Numbered from the stretch's first letter, positions 1-9,038 are shown. The stretch: 64,000 nt of DNA from Variovorax sp. SG517 (GCF_013376045.1 NZ_JABMJG010000003.1:124001-188000); one strand, 5' to 3'. Notes: generated from the sequence alone by a model not told the origin. Numbers and translations: made by a program.

Positions 1-586
1 TTTCCTCGGCACGCACCATGCGCACGCCGAATTCCGTTTCGAAGAGCGCGTACATCGGGCCGGGCCATGCGCGCAGCCGCTCGGCGGTGAGGCCCTTGAA
101 GGGCGCACCGGGAAGCCACAGGTCTTCGAGGATGGTGGGCACGCCGCCGTAGGCGAGCACGCGGCGCACCTGCAGCACGGCGTCTGCGGTGCGCAGGCCG
201 AGCGCTCGGGCCACGTCGGCGGATGCGCGCAGGCGCTTGCAGTCGACGATGGTGCGCACGGCCGGGCCTTCGGTGCTCGGGTCGCCTTCGTCGGGTACGA
301 GCTTGAGGAAGCGGTACTGCACATGCTGCTCGGCATGGGTGGCGACGAAGGTGCCCTTGCCCTGGCGGCGTACCACGAGGTTCTCGGCGGAGAGCTCGTC
401 GATGGCCTTGCGCACCGTGCCCTGGCTCACGCGGTAGCGCACGGCCAGGTCCATCTCGCTGGGGATGGGTTCGCCCGGCTTCCACTCGCCCGCCTGCAGG
501 CTCTGCAGGATCAGGGTCTTGATCTGCTGGTAGAGCGGACTGAAGGACGGCGTCGCGGGCTCGTCGAATGGGGTGGGCGTGTTCAT
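1..586 (-). CDS. GntR-family transcriptional regulator (partial, C-terminus beyond left edge)
   Basis: The protein starts at the ATG complementary to 584-586 (MNTPTPFDEPATPSF) and runs off the left edge, so about 195 residues are visible. Residues about 15-80 form a GntR winged helix-turn-helix, with SPLYQQIKTLILQSL, then PSEMDLAVRYRVSQGTVRKA, then GKGTFV. The remainder (VQYRFLKLVPDEGDPS and onward) fits the HutC/UTRA effector-binding domain. It is divergent from mdh across about 185 bp that hold a palindrome suited to a GntR dimer. In Comamonadaceae a GntR gene commonly sits between sdh/gltA and mdh, so a role as TCA-cycle regulator is inferred. The effector is unknown. Confidence 0.88.
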   Translation of the reverse strand, partial: MNTPTPFDEPATPSFSPLYQQIKTLILQSLQAGEWKPGEPIPSEMDLAVRYRVSQGTVRKAIDELSAENLVVRRQGKGTFVATHAEQHVQYRFLKLVPDEGDPSTEGPAVRTIVDCKRLRASADVARALGLRTADAVLQVRRVLAYGGVPTILEDLWLPGAPFKGLTAERLRAWPGPMYALFETEFGVRMVRAEE

Positions 587-626
587 GGCAGCGGTGGGGT
601 GCGCCTTGGCGGACCCCGAGAGGATA

Positions 627-638
627 TCTTATATAAGA
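627..638. promoter_or_regulatory. Palindromic operator, probable GntR site
   Basis: TCTTATATAAGA is a perfect 12-bp palindrome in the gntR-mdh intergenic space. It is followed at 640-646 by a partial repeat, ATAAGAC. A TAAAAT hexamer at 666-671 could be the mdh -10 box, which would put the operator just upstream of the -35 region. Symmetric AT-rich sites of this kind suit GntR dimers. Assignment to the adjacent regulator is inferred from position. Confidence 0.6.
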
Positions 639-686
639 CATAAGACGAGGCTCATTGAATCGGCTTAAAATGCTGCCGGTCTCGCG

Positions 687-712
687 CTGCGGGAAGGTGT
701 TTTATCCCGCAG
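687..712 (+). other. Hairpin in the mdh leader
   Basis: CTGCGGGA (687-694) pairs perfectly with TCCCGCAG (705-712) around a 10-nt loop. This is an 8-bp stem between the presumed promoter and the mdh start. No U-run follows, so it is not an intrinsic terminator. It may stabilise the mRNA or have no function. Confidence 0.4.
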
Positions 713-770
713 AACCCCTGGCGCCCCACGAGAGCGCCGACACCGTTTCATTACCTTCTGGAGTCTTCCC

Positions 771-1757
771 ATGAGCAAAAAGCCCGTCCGCGTTGCCGTC
801 ACCGGTGCCGCCGGTCAAATCGGTTACGCCCTGCTGTTCCGTATCGCCTCCGGTGAAATGCTCGGCAAAGACCAGCCGGTCATCCTGCAACTGCTCGAGA
901 TCCCCGACGAGAAGGCCCAGAAGGCGCTCAAGGGCGTGATCATGGAGCTCGAAGACTGCGCCTTCCCGCTGCTGGCCGGCGTGATCCCCACCGGCGACCC
1001 GCTGGTGGCCTTCAAGGACGCCGACTACGCCCTGCTGGTCGGTGCCCGTCCCCGCGGCCCCGGCATGGAGCGCGCCGACCTGCTGGCCGCCAACGCGCAG
1101 ATCTTCACGGCACAGGGCAAGGCCCTCGACCAGGTCGCCAGCCGCAACGTCAAGGTGCTCGTGGTCGGCAACCCCGCCAACACCAACGCCTACATCGCCA
1201 TGAAGAGCGCCCCCAGCCTGCCGCGCGAGAACTTCACCGCCATGCTGCGCCTGGACCACAACCGCGCCGCCAGCCAGATCGCCGCGAAGACCGGCACCGC
1301 AGTGGGCGACATCGAGAAGCTCACCGTCTGGGGCAACCACTCGCCCACGATGTACGCCGACTACCGCTTCGCCACTGTCGGCGGCAAGAGCGTCAAGGAC
1401 CTGATCAACGACCAGGTCTGGAACGCCGACACCTTCCTGCCCACCGTGGGCAAGCGCGGCGCCGCCATCATCGAAGCCCGCGGCCTGTCGTCGGCTGCCT
1501 CGGCCGCCAACGCAGCCATCGACCACATGCGCGACTGGGCCCTGGGCTCCAACGGCAAGTGGGTCACGATGGGCATCCCGTCAAACGGCGAATACGGCAT
1601 TCCGAAGGACGTGATCTTCGGCTTCCCGGTCATCACCGAGAACGGCAAGTACAAGATCGTCGAAGGCCTGGAAATCGACGCATTCAGCCAGGAACGCATC
1701 AACAAGACGCTGAAGGAACTGCAGGACGAGCAGGCCGGCGTCGCCCACCTGCTGTAA
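771..1757 (+). CDS. mdh: Malate dehydrogenase
   Basis: Cytoplasmic NAD-dependent malate dehydrogenase, interconverting malate and oxaloacetate in the TCA cycle. The 328-residue length is normal for the beta-proteobacterial (cytosolic-type) enzyme. The Rossmann motif GAAGQIG is at residues 12-18. The substrate-binding GARPRGPGM loop follows near residue 91. The catalytic pair is Asp162 (RLDHNRA) and His190 (WGNHSPTM). A TCTGGAG ribosome-binding site precedes the ATG. It heads the row mdh-tam-citE-like and is divergent from gntR. Nothing is truncated. Confidence 0.97.
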   Translation: MSKKPVRVAVTGAAGQIGYALLFRIASGEMLGKDQPVILQLLEIPDEKAQKALKGVIMELEDCAFPLLAGVIPTGDPLVAFKDADYALLVGARPRGPGMERADLLAANAQIFTAQGKALDQVASRNVKVLVVGNPANTNAYIAMKSAPSLPRENFTAMLRLDHNRAASQIAAKTGTAVGDIEKLTVWGNHSPTMYADYRFATVGGKSVKDLINDQVWNADTFLPTVGKRGAAIIEARGLSSAASAANAAIDHMRDWALGSNGKWVTMGIPSNGEYGIPKDVIFGFPVITENGKYKIVEGLEIDAFSQERINKTLKELQDEQAGVAHLL

Positions 1758-1773
1758 ACCACTGCAGGCCAGC

Positions 1774-2562
1774 ATGCTCGACTGGAACCCCGCGCTCTAC
1801 CGTCGCTACGAGGACGAGCGCACCCGTCCCGCGCAGGAACTCCTCGCGCGGGTGCCGCTGACCGAAGCGGCCCGCGTGGTCGACCTCGGCTGCGGCCCGG
1901 GCAACTCCACCGAGCTGCTGGTCAACCGGTTCCCGAAGGCGCAGGTCGTCGGGACCGACAACTCCGAAGCCATGCTGGTCAGCGCGCGCGAGCGCCTGCC
2001 GCAGACGCGCTTCGAGCTGAGTGATATCGCGACCTGGGCGCCGCGATCGAAAGAAGAAGCGCCCGATCTCATCTATGCCAACGCGTCCCTGCAGTGGGTG
2101 CCCGATCACGAGAAGCTGATCCCGCGCCTGTTCGACGCGCTGGCCCCGGGTGGCGTGCTCGCCATCCAGATGCCCGACAACCGCCAGGAGCCCACGCACC
2201 GCCTGATGCGCGCGCTCGCGGCCGAGGCGCCGTGGGCCGAGCCCATCGGTGACGCGGACAAGCTGCGCACGCTGCTGCTCGACCTGCGCGGCTACTACGA
2301 CCTGCTGGCGCCGCTCGCGCCGCACGTCGATGTCTGGCACACCATCTACCAGCACCGCATGGCTGATGCGGCGTCCATCGTCGAATGGGTGCGCGGCACC
2401 GGCCTGAAGCCCTTCGTCGACCGCCTGCCGCCCGACCTTCAGGCGAGCTACCTCGCCGAATACCAGCGGCGCGTGGACGAGGCGTACCCGGTGCGCACCG
2501 ACGGCAAGCGGCTGCTGGCCTTCCCGCGCATGTTCATCGTCGCGCAGAAGAACCAGGCATGA
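1774..2562 (+). CDS. tam: Trans-aconitate 2-methyltransferase
   Basis: SAM-dependent methyltransferase of 262 residues. The SAM-binding motif I, VVDLGCGPGN, lies at about residues 35-44 and NASLQWVPDH follows the fold core. The opening LDWNPALYRRYEDERTRPA is typical of Tam proteins. Tam methylates trans-aconitate, an inhibitory side product of aconitase chemistry, to its monomethyl ester. Its place between malate dehydrogenase and aconitase B supports that job. It starts 16 bp after mdh, and its stop overlaps the next start in an ATGA. Confidence 0.9.
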   Translation: MLDWNPALYRRYEDERTRPAQELLARVPLTEAARVVDLGCGPGNSTELLVNRFPKAQVVGTDNSEAMLVSARERLPQTRFELSDIATWAPRSKEEAPDLIYANASLQWVPDHEKLIPRLFDALAPGGVLAIQMPDNRQEPTHRLMRALAAEAPWAEPIGDADKLRTLLLDLRGYYDLLAPLAPHVDVWHTIYQHRMADAASIVEWVRGTGLKPFVDRLPPDLQASYLAEYQRRVDEAYPVRTDGKRLLAFPRMFIVAQKNQA

Positions 2563-3557
2563 CGAACACGGCCCATCCCGCTGAAGTGCTGCTCGGCGCA
2601 CAGGCCGGTGCGGTGGCGCTGCCCGTTTGCGACCACTACAGCGGCGTCGAGGCGCGCATGAAGAAGAGCCTCGCGCTCCAGGCCGAGATGGCCGAGGAGT
2701 TCGGCGCCTGCGTGTTCGACGTCACCCTCGACTGCGAGGACGGCGCGCCCGTGGGCGGCGAGGCCGATCACGCAGCGCTCGTCACCGAACTCGCGCTGGC
2801 CGCGAAGCCCGGCATGCGCGTCGGCGTTCGTGTGCACCCGGTCGACCATCCGGCCTTCGCGGGCGACGTGGTCACCATCGCCGGCCGGGCAGGTTCGCGC
2901 CTGAGCCACCTGATGGTGCCCAAGGTCGAATCGGTGGCCGATGTGCATCAGGCCGTTGCAGCGCTCGATGCGGCCGATGCCGGCGCGCTGCCGCTGCACG
3001 TGCTGATCGAATCGCCGCTGGCGGTGCACAACGCCTTCGAGATCGCCGCGCATCCGCGCGTGCAGTCGCTGAGCTTCGGGCTCATGGATTTCGTCTCGGC
3101 GCATGCCGGCGCCATCCCGGCCGACGGCATGGGCGCGGCAGGGCAGTTCAGCCACCCGCTGGTGGTGCGCGCCAAGCTGGCCATCGCCTCGGCCGCGCAC
3201 GCCTACGGCAAGGTGCCCTCGCACTGCGTGGTCACCGAGTTCAACGACACCGGCGCCATGCGCACGGCCGCGCGCAGGGCGGCCACCGAATTCGGCTACA
3301 CGCGCATGTGGAGCATCCACCCGAACCAGATCCGGCCGATCCTGGAAGCCTTCGCGCCGGACGAGTCGCAGATTCAAATTGCCACAAAAATCCTTGTAAA
3401 GGCGGCGGCCGCGGATTGGGCTCCGACACAAATTGATGGCACATTGCACGACCGCGCGAGCTACCGCCACTTCTGGCAGGTACTGACGCGTGCCCACGCA
3501 ACAGGGCGCGCGTTGCCCTCCGAGGCGAAAGCCTGGTTTGCACTCGCGGCCTCCTGA
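2559..3557 (+). CDS. HpcH/HpaI aldolase / citrate lyase (CitE-like) family protein
   Basis: A 332-residue protein of the CitE-like TIM-barrel family, which makes or cleaves acyl-CoA esters such as malyl-CoA, citramalyl-CoA or citryl-CoA. The acidic metal/CoA site CEDGAP is near residues 59-64, followed by VRVHPVDHP, MVPKVES, HVLIESPLAV and SFGLMDF. These are the usual barrel-strand landmarks. The start (MTNTAHPAEV) overlaps the tam stop by 4 nt, implying translational coupling. No citD or citF lies nearby, so it is not part of a citrate lyase complex. A malyl- or citramalyl-CoA activity is more likely, but the substrate cannot be read from sequence. Confidence 0.83.
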   Translation: MTNTAHPAEVLLGAQAGAVALPVCDHYSGVEARMKKSLALQAEMAEEFGACVFDVTLDCEDGAPVGGEADHAALVTELALAAKPGMRVGVRVHPVDHPAFAGDVVTIAGRAGSRLSHLMVPKVESVADVHQAVAALDAADAGALPLHVLIESPLAVHNAFEIAAHPRVQSLSFGLMDFVSAHAGAIPADGMGAAGQFSHPLVVRAKLAIASAAHAYGKVPSHCVVTEFNDTGAMRTAARRAATEFGYTRMWSIHPNQIRPILEAFAPDESQIQIATKILVKAAAADWAPTQIDGTLHDRASYRHFWQVLTRAHATGRALPSEAKAWFALAAS

Positions 3558-3595
3558 AACGAAACCTTCGAACCCAGCCTCAAGGAAACCCACAC

Positions 3596-4153
3596 ATGAA
3601 GAAAATTGCCCTGATCGCCGCTGTCGCAATGGCCCTGCCGCTCGCGGCCGTGGCACAGAGCACGACGCCGGCCAAGCCTGCGGCCAAGGCCGAGACGGCG
3701 AAGAAGGCGCCCCCGAAGCGCCAGGTCACCCGCAAGGCCGCCAAGGCAGTGGAAGAAGTCACGCCGATCAGCGACGACACCAACATCGTCCTCACCGACG
3801 CCGACCTCGAGGTCGCCAAGCGCGTGTCGATCGGCAAGGCTCAGTGCGAACTCGGCGCCGACGTGACCGTCACGCCTGACGAGAAGAAGCCCGGCTTCTT
3901 CACCGTCAGCACCAAGGGCCAGAAGTACCGCATGCACCCGGTCGAAAGCCGTACCGGCGCCATCCGCCTCGAAGACCCGCGCGCCGGCGCCATGTGGCTC
4001 CAGCTCGGCAACAAGTCGATGCTGATGAACCAGAAGGCCGGCCTGCGCATCGCCGACGAATGCCAGACCGACGCACAGATCGCGTTCGCTGCAGAAATGA
4101 AGAAGAACCCGCCCAAGGCCCTGTTCGACGGCGCCGACGGCGAGAAGAAGTAA
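3596..4153 (+). CDS. Secreted protein of unknown function
   Basis: A 185-residue protein with a clear Sec signal peptide (MKKIALIAAVAMALPLAAVAQ, cut after AVA or AQS). A Lys/Ala/Pro-rich linker spans about residues 22-48. The mature domain contains two cysteines (KAQCELG and ADECQTD) that could form a disulfide. AAGGA precedes the ATG. It lies between the citE-like gene and acnB on the same strand, 38 bp after the former. No family was recognised, and any role in the TCA block would be a guess. It is probably periplasmic. Confidence 0.75.
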   Translation: MKKIALIAAVAMALPLAAVAQSTTPAKPAAKAETAKKAPPKRQVTRKAAKAVEEVTPISDDTNIVLTDADLEVAKRVSIGKAQCELGADVTVTPDEKKPGFFTVSTKGQKYRMHPVESRTGAIRLEDPRAGAMWLQLGNKSMLMNQKAGLRIADECQTDAQIAFAAEMKKNPPKALFDGADGEKK

Positions 4154-4174
4154 GCGCCAGTAAGCGCCCCTACC

Positions 4175-4222
4175 GGCGTGCGGCGCGGCTCTTGCTTGAC
4201 CGCTAGAGCCGCCTCGCACGCC
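4175..4222 (+). other. Long imperfect hairpin upstream of acnB
   Basis: Positions 4175-4192 are complementary to 4205-4222 at 16 of 18 pairs. The arms are GGCGTGCG..GCGGCTCT and AGAGCCGC..CGCACGCC with a 12-nt loop. The structure ends 28 nt before the acnB ATG and has no following U-run. It could be a leader regulatory structure, a processing site, or a weak attenuator after the preceding gene. Confidence 0.55.
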
Positions 4223-4250
4223 CGCCAGATCAGTTTCCGGAGAAAAGAAG

Positions 4251-6842
4251 ATGTTGCAAGCCTACGTTGACCATGTTGCCGAACGCGCCGCGCTCGGTAT
4301 CCCGCCGCTGCCCCTGAGCGCGAAGCAGACTTCCGAAGCGATCGAGCTCCTCAAGAGCGCGAACGCGAAGGACGGCGCCTTCCTGCTGGACCTGCTCACC
4401 TACCGCGTGCCTGCCGGCGTCGACGACGCCGCCAAGGTCAAGGCGAGCTACCTCGCGGCCGTGGCCCACGGCACCGAGAAGAGCGAGTTCATTTCGCGCG
4501 CCCGCGCCACCGAACTGCTCGGCACCATGCTCGGCGGCTACAACATCAGCCCCCTGATCGACCTGCTCGACGACGCCGAAGTGGGCGCCGTGGCGGCCGA
4601 AGGCCTGAAGAAGACCCTGCTGATGTTCGACCAGTTCCACGACGTCAAGGAAAAGGCCGACAAGGGCAACGCCAACGCCAAGGGCGTGCTGCAGAGCTGG
4701 GCCGATGCCGAGTGGTTCACCAGCCGCCCCGAAGTGCCGCAGAGCCTGACCATCACGGTCTTCAAGGTTCCCGGCGAAACCAACACCGACGACCTCTCGC
4801 CCGCGCCCGACGCCACCACGCGTCCCGACATCCCGATGCACGCGCTGGCCATGCTCAAGAACAAGCGTGAAGGCACCGCGTTCCAGCCCGAGGAAGACGG
4901 CAAGCGCGGCCCGGTCAAGTTCATCGAGTCGCTGAAAGACAAGGGCCACCAGGTCGCCTACGTGGGCGACGTGGTCGGCACCGGCTCCAGCCGCAAGTCA
5001 GCCACCAACTCGGTGCTGTGGTTCACCGGCGAAGACATCCCCTTCATTCCCAACAAGCGCTTCGGCGGCGTGTGCCTGGGCACCAAGATCGCCCCGATCT
5101 TCTACAACACCATGGAAGACGCAGGCGCGCTGCCCATCGAGCTCGACGTGAGCCAGATGGACACCGGCGACGTCGTCGAGTTGCGCCCTTACGAAGGCAA
5201 GGCGCTGAAGGACGGCAAGGTCATCGCCGAATTCAAGGTCAAGAGCGACGTGCTGTTCGACGAAGTGCGCGCCGGCGGCCGCATTCCGCTGATCATCGGC
5301 CGCGGCCTGACGGCCAAGGCGCGCGAGGCCCTGGGCCTGCCCGCCTCGACGCTGTTCCGCCTGCCGCAAAGCCCGGTCGACACCAAGAAGGGCTTCTCGC
5401 TCGCACAGAAGATGGTCGGCCGCGCCTGCGGCCTGCCCGAAGGCCAGGGCGTGCGCCCGGGCACGTACTGCGAACCCAAGATGACTTCGGTCGGCTCGCA
5501 GGACACCACGGGCCCGATGACGCGCGACGAGCTGAAGGACCTGGCCTGCCTGGGCTTCTCGGCCGACCTCGTGATGCAGTCGTTCTGCCATACCGCCGCC
5601 TACCCCAAGAAGGTGGACGTGAAGATGCACCACGAGCTGCCCGACTTCATCAGCACCCGCGGCGGCGTTTCGCTGCGTCCGGGCGACGGCGTGATCCACT
5701 CGTGGCTCAACCGCCTGCTGACGCCCGACACCGTGGGCACCGGCGGCGACAGCCACACCCGCTTCCCCATCGGCATCAGCTTCCCGGCCGGCTCGGGCCT
5801 CGTGGCCTTCGCGGCCGCCACCGGCGTGATGCCGCTGGACATGCCTGAATCGGTGCTGGTGCGCTTCAAGGGCAAGATGCAGCCCGGCGTCACGCTGCGC
5901 GACCTGGTCAACGCGATTCCGCTGTACGCCATCAAGTCCGGCCTGCTGACGGTCGAGAAGAAGGGCAAGAAGAACATCTTCTCGGGCCGCATCCTCGAGA
6001 TCGAGGGCCTGCCCGACCTGAAGGTGGAACAGGCCTTCGAGCTGAGCGACGCCTCGGCCGAGCGCTCGGCCGCCGGCTGCACGGTGCACCTGAACAAGGA
6101 GCCGATCATCGAGTACATCAACAGCAACATCACGCTGATGAAGTGGATGATTGCCGAAGGCTACGCCGACGCCCGCACGCTGCAGCGCCGCATTGCCGCG
6201 CAGGAAGCCTGGCTGAAGGACCCGCAGCTGCTCAAGGGCGACGACGACGCCGACTACGCGGCCGTCATCGAGATCGACCTGGCCGACATCCACGAGCCCA
6301 TCGTGGCCTGCCCGAACGACCCCGACGACGTGAAGACGCTGTCGGACGTGGCCGGCGCCAAGATCGACGAAGTGTTCATCGGCTCGTGCATGACCAACAT
6401 CGGCCACTTCCGCGCCGCGTCGAAGCTGCTCGAAGGCAAGCGCGACATCCCGGTGAAGCTGTGGATCGCGCCGCCGACCAAGATGGACGCGCAGCAGCTC
6501 ACCGAGGAAGGCCACTACGGCGTGTTCGGCAATGCCGGTGCCCGCACCGAGATGCCGGGCTGCTCGCTGTGCATGGGCAACCAGGCCCAGGTGCGCGAAG
6601 GCGCCACGGTCATGTCGACCAGCACCCGCAACTTCCCGAACCGCCTGGGCAAGAACACCAACGTGTACCTGGGCTCGGCGGAGCTGGCTTCCATCTGCTC
6701 CAAGCTCGGCCGCATCCCGACGCGCGAGGAGTACATGGCCGACATCGGCGTGATCAACAGCAACGGCGACAAGATCTATCAATACCTGAACTTCGACAAG
6801 ATCGAGGACTACAAGGGCGTGGCGGATACGGTCGCGGCCTGA
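4251..6842 (+). CDS. acnB: Aconitate hydratase B
   Basis: Bifunctional aconitate hydratase 2 / 2-methylisocitrate dehydratase, 863 residues, full length for AcnB. It isomerises citrate to isocitrate through cis-aconitate using a [4Fe-4S] cluster. Domain order is AcnB-type: a HEAT-like N-terminal domain (about 1-155), the swivel domain 4 next (about 165-380, with [13 protein letters not shown]), then the catalytic domains. Cluster ligands are Cys713 ([10 protein letters not shown]), Cys771 and Cys774 (PGCSLCMGN). A GGAGAA ribosome-binding site precedes ATG. E. coli AcnB also binds mRNA when it loses its cluster, which makes the leader hairpin upstream interesting. Confidence 0.97.
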   Translation: MLQAYVDHVAERAALGIPPLPLSAKQTSEAIELLKSANAKDGAFLLDLLTYRVPAGVDDAAKVKASYLAAVAHGTEKSEFISRARATELLGTMLGGYNISPLIDLLDDAEVGAVAAEGLKKTLLMFDQFHDVKEKADKGNANAKGVLQSWADAEWFTSRPEVPQSLTITVFKVPGETNTDDLSPAPDATTRPDIPMHALAMLKNKREGTAFQPEEDGKRGPVKFIESLKDKGHQVAYVGDVVGTGSSRKSATNSVLWFTGEDIPFIPNKRFGGVCLGTKIAPIFYNTMEDAGALPIELDVSQMDTGDVVELRPYEGKALKDGKVIAEFKVKSDVLFDEVRAGGRIPLIIGRGLTAKAREALGLPASTLFRLPQSPVDTKKGFSLAQKMVGRACGLPEGQGVRPGTYCEPKMTSVGSQDTTGPMTRDELKDLACLGFSADLVMQSFCHTAAYPKKVDVKMHHELPDFISTRGGVSLRPGDGVIHSWLNRLLTPDTVGTGGDSHTRFPIGISFPAGSGLVAFAAATGVMPLDMPESVLVRFKGKMQPGVTLRDLVNAIPLYAIKSGLLTVEKKGKKNIFSGRILEIEGLPDLKVEQAFELSDASAERSAAGCTVHLNKEPIIEYINSNITLMKWMIAEGYADARTLQRRIAAQEAWLKDPQLLKGDDDADYAAVIEIDLADIHEPIVACPNDPDDVKTLSDVAGAKIDEVFIGSCMTNIGHFRAASKLLEGKRDIPVKLWIAPPTKMDAQQLTEEGHYGVFGNAGARTEMPGCSLCMGNQAQVREGATVMSTSTRNFPNRLGKNTNVYLGSAELASICSKLGRIPTREEYMADIGVINSNGDKIYQYLNFDKIEDYKGVADTVAA

Positions 6843-6890
6843 TCCGGGTTCCGGCTCTCCCGGGTGATCTGCGGATCGCCCCGATGAAAC

Positions 6891-6920
6891 AAGCCCCGCT
6901 TTGGCGGGGCTTTGTTTTTT
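6891..6920 (+). terminator. Intrinsic terminator after acnB
   Basis: AAGCCCCGC (6891-6899) and GCGGGGCTT (6904-6912) form a perfect 9-bp stem with loop TTTG, followed by the T-rich tract TGTTTTTTTG. It ends the acnB transcript. The complementary strand, with AAGCCCCGCCAAAGCG and no T-run, would be weaker for the facing gene at 6931. Confidence 0.9.
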
Positions 6921-6930
6921 TGTGTCTTTT

Positions 6931-7791
6931 TCAAAGCGGCGGCTGGTTGGACTGCAGGTGCTCCCGGCCCGCGAGCACCATCGCCGCGCCGGCCGGTCCG
7001 CCGACCGCATGCGGCAGCGAAGTCAGCAGCGAGTTCGCGAAATCGCCGCGATACAGCTTCGCGCCCTGGTGCGTCAGGTTGGAGTTGGCGTCGATGTAGA
7101 TCGACTCGCCCAGGCCCGTCCAGAGGCGGCAGAAGCCGTAGTCCTCCGACAGGTAGCGGCGCGTCTGCGGATCGACCATCACGTCGAAGAAGCGGTAGTG
7201 CAGGCCGAGGTCGGCCTCGCCGATGCTGTCGGGCACGTAGCGCAGCTCTGGGTAGCTGGCCATAAGCCGCTCGAACACCGAGCGCCTGATCACCATGAAG
7301 CCGGTCGGCGCCTCGGTCATCTTCATGAAGCCGTCGGGCTGCACTTCGAGCTCGACCCGCGAGGTGGCCTGGGAGGCCTCGGCGTTGACGGTGTAGCGGG
7401 TGAAGGTGGATTCGAACTGCTGCTGCGTCGTGCCCTCTGCCACGCCGCCTTCGGGCCAGTTCTCCCGCTTCAGCGGATAGACCCCCGCCGCCACGTCGTA
7501 GCCCGAGAGCAGCAACCGGAAGGCCGCCTGCGCCGAGAAGCCGATGTCGGCGTCGATCCAGAACAGGTGCGTCCACTGCGGGTTGGCGAGGAACTGGGCC
7601 ACGCAGTTGTTCCGCGCGCGCGTCACAAGGCTTTCGCCCTGGTGCGTGAGCACCTGCAGCCGCATGCCGGCACGCTCGGCCTGGACGGTGAAATTCAGTA
7701 TCGAGGTGAGGTAGTTCAGGAAGACCTTGCCGTCGTGGCTCGGCGTGACGATCACGGGAAAGATCTGCCGGAGTTCGGATGGATCGAGCAT
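6931..7791 (-). CDS. Putative GT-A type glycosyltransferase
   Basis: A 286-residue protein. The DxD-type motif WIDADIGF (Asp80-Asp82) follows QGESLVTRARNNCVAQFL, which is the nucleotide-sugar/metal site layout of GT-A transferases. DYGFCRLW and ANSNLTHQG toward the C-terminus resemble acceptor-side motifs. There is no signal peptide or membrane span, so it should act in the cytoplasm. It lies 16 bp downstream of a DUF2827 gene in the same operon and faces the acnB terminator. Its partnership with the adhesin cassette suggests protein or surface-glycan glycosylation. Donor and acceptor are unknown, and the exact CAZy family was not recognised. Confidence 0.65.
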   Translation of the reverse strand: MLDPSELRQIFPVIVTPSHDGKVFLNYLTSILNFTVQAERAGMRLQVLTHQGESLVTRARNNCVAQFLANPQWTHLFWIDADIGFSAQAAFRLLLSGYDVAAGVYPLKRENWPEGGVAEGTTQQQFESTFTRYTVNAEASQATSRVELEVQPDGFMKMTEAPTGFMVIRRSVFERLMASYPELRYVPDSIGEADLGLHYRFFDVMVDPQTRRYLSEDYGFCRLWTGLGESIYIDANSNLTHQGAKLYRGDFANSLLTSLPHAVGGPAGAAMVLAGREHLQSNQPPL

Positions 7792-7807
7792 GTCGGGCTC
7801 CGTGTGC

Positions 7808-8944
7808 CTATCGGGCGGGGCGCTGCATCAGGCCGAGCAGCAGCTTGTCGTAGACCTCGGTGGCCGCGGCGTTGCCAGGGAGGTAGCGGTCGATCAGGCT
7901 GCGCTGGCGCGCGCGGTAGCTTGCCGCGCCGGCATCGTGCGTGTCGACGGCCTCGAGCACGCGGGTGCTGCCCGCGGCCACGTCGTTGCCCGGGTAGTAG
8001 TAGCCGAGGTCGGCGCACAGGTGCGCGTTGTGCACCAGCGGGTAGCCCTGCCAGCAGGTCTCCAGGTAGAAGTAGTTCAGCGGGTTCTCCCACTGGTGGG
8101 AGATCACGATGTCGGTGTTCTGAGCAAGGAACACCGGCGTCTCGTGCCGGCCCAGGAACACCGCCTTGTGCTCGCGGACCAGGTCGAGCTGGTTCATCAG
8201 CGTGATGAACTCCATGTTTTCCTTCGCCAGCCGCTCGGCATTGGTGACCTGCAGCAGCGCGATGGCCTCGGGCCGCGCTCGATACGCCAGTTCGGCGATC
8301 AAGACCGGATAGAGGCAGAACTTCACCACGTTGATGTTCGGCTCCATCACGCTGAGCCGGCGCGCGCCGGCATGCGGCTGGTAGACGCCTGCATCGGGCA
8401 GGCCGCGCGTGCGCTCGTCGAGGAAGACCGGGCTCCACACGAAAGGCACGGCGCGCGCCTCGGCACGGCGCAGCACCTCGAAGTAGGGCTGGCTGATGTT
8501 GGCCACCTGCGGAACCATCCAGATGTCGTCGTAGCGCTGGTTCACGAACAGGTTCTGGCCCCACAGCGGCTTGCCGAACAGCATCGACTCCATGGCGTGC
8601 ACGTACTCGAAACCGCAGCAGTACGACACCAGCCGCGCGCCGCGCTGCTTCAGGTAGTCGGTCTGCGCCGCGTCGATCTGGCCGCCGAGTTCGATCAGCA
8701 CATCGACGCTGTCCTTGGCCGCCTCGAAGGTCACGGTCGGCCAGCGCGCCTGGTCCCAGGGCAGGGCCGGGGTGATGGGGACTGCCGTCGTGTTAACGAG
8801 CACCACCGATGTAACCACCGGACAGTGCTTCAGCGCTTCTGCCAGGAAAACGGCGTTCTGCTTGATGCCGTTGTTCCAGAGCGTTTCGGCCTCGTGATGG
8901 AGGCCGATGGTGATTCCAATGCGGAGCCTGGATGCGTGAGGCAT
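7808..8944 (-). CDS. DUF2827 family protein, putative GT-B-like glycosyltransferase (copy 1)
   Basis: A 378-residue protein sharing four blocks with the two paralogues at 16226 and 17374: LWNNGIKQNAVFLAEAL near the N-terminus, MEPNINVVK, DLVREHKAVFLGRH, and SHQWENPLNYFYLETCWQGY followed by PLVHN. The last block resembles the acidic donor-binding motif of GT-B transferases (E-x-x-x-x-G-x-P-x-x-x-N/S). This is inference from pattern, as DUF2827 has no function in its name. No signal peptide is visible, so it is probably cytoplasmic. It is the first gene of the left-going unit, and its start borders the AT-rich control region shared with the adhesin. Confidence 0.75.
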   Translation of the reverse strand: MPHASRLRIGITIGLHHEAETLWNNGIKQNAVFLAEALKHCPVVTSVVLVNTTAVPITPALPWDQARWPTVTFEAAKDSVDVLIELGGQIDAAQTDYLKQRGARLVSYCCGFEYVHAMESMLFGKPLWGQNLFVNQRYDDIWMVPQVANISQPYFEVLRRAEARAVPFVWSPVFLDERTRGLPDAGVYQPHAGARRLSVMEPNINVVKFCLYPVLIAELAYRARPEAIALLQVTNAERLAKENMEFITLMNQLDLVREHKAVFLGRHETPVFLAQNTDIVISHQWENPLNYFYLETCWQGYPLVHNAHLCADLGYYYPGNDVAAGSTRVLEAVDTHDAGAASYRARQRSLIDRYLPGNAAATEVYDKLLLGLMQRPAR

Positions 8945-8988
8945 TGAATTTTTTCTTAAATGTTAATTCAAGCCGAGGGCTGTTTTTA

Positions 8989-9004
8989 CGTGAAAAAGAT
9001 CACG
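8989..9004. promoter_or_regulatory. CRP-like operator 1
   Basis: CGTGAAAAAGATCACG consists of perfect inverted 5-bp arms around 6 bp, close to the CRP/Vfr consensus TGTGA-N6-TCACA. Its centre lies 34 bp from that of the second site, about three helical turns. It is 45 bp from the DUF2827 copy 1 start. Confidence 0.55.
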
Positions 9005-9022
9005 GGATTTGATTAATGGCGC

Positions 9023-9038
9023 CGTGATTAATTTCACG
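9023..9038. promoter_or_regulatory. CRP-like operator 2
   Basis: CGTGATTAATTTCACG has the same perfect arms and 6-bp spacer as the site at 8989. Two matching sites in one control region make chance less likely and suggest a CRP/FNR-superfamily regulator binding as tandem dimers. Confidence 0.55.
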
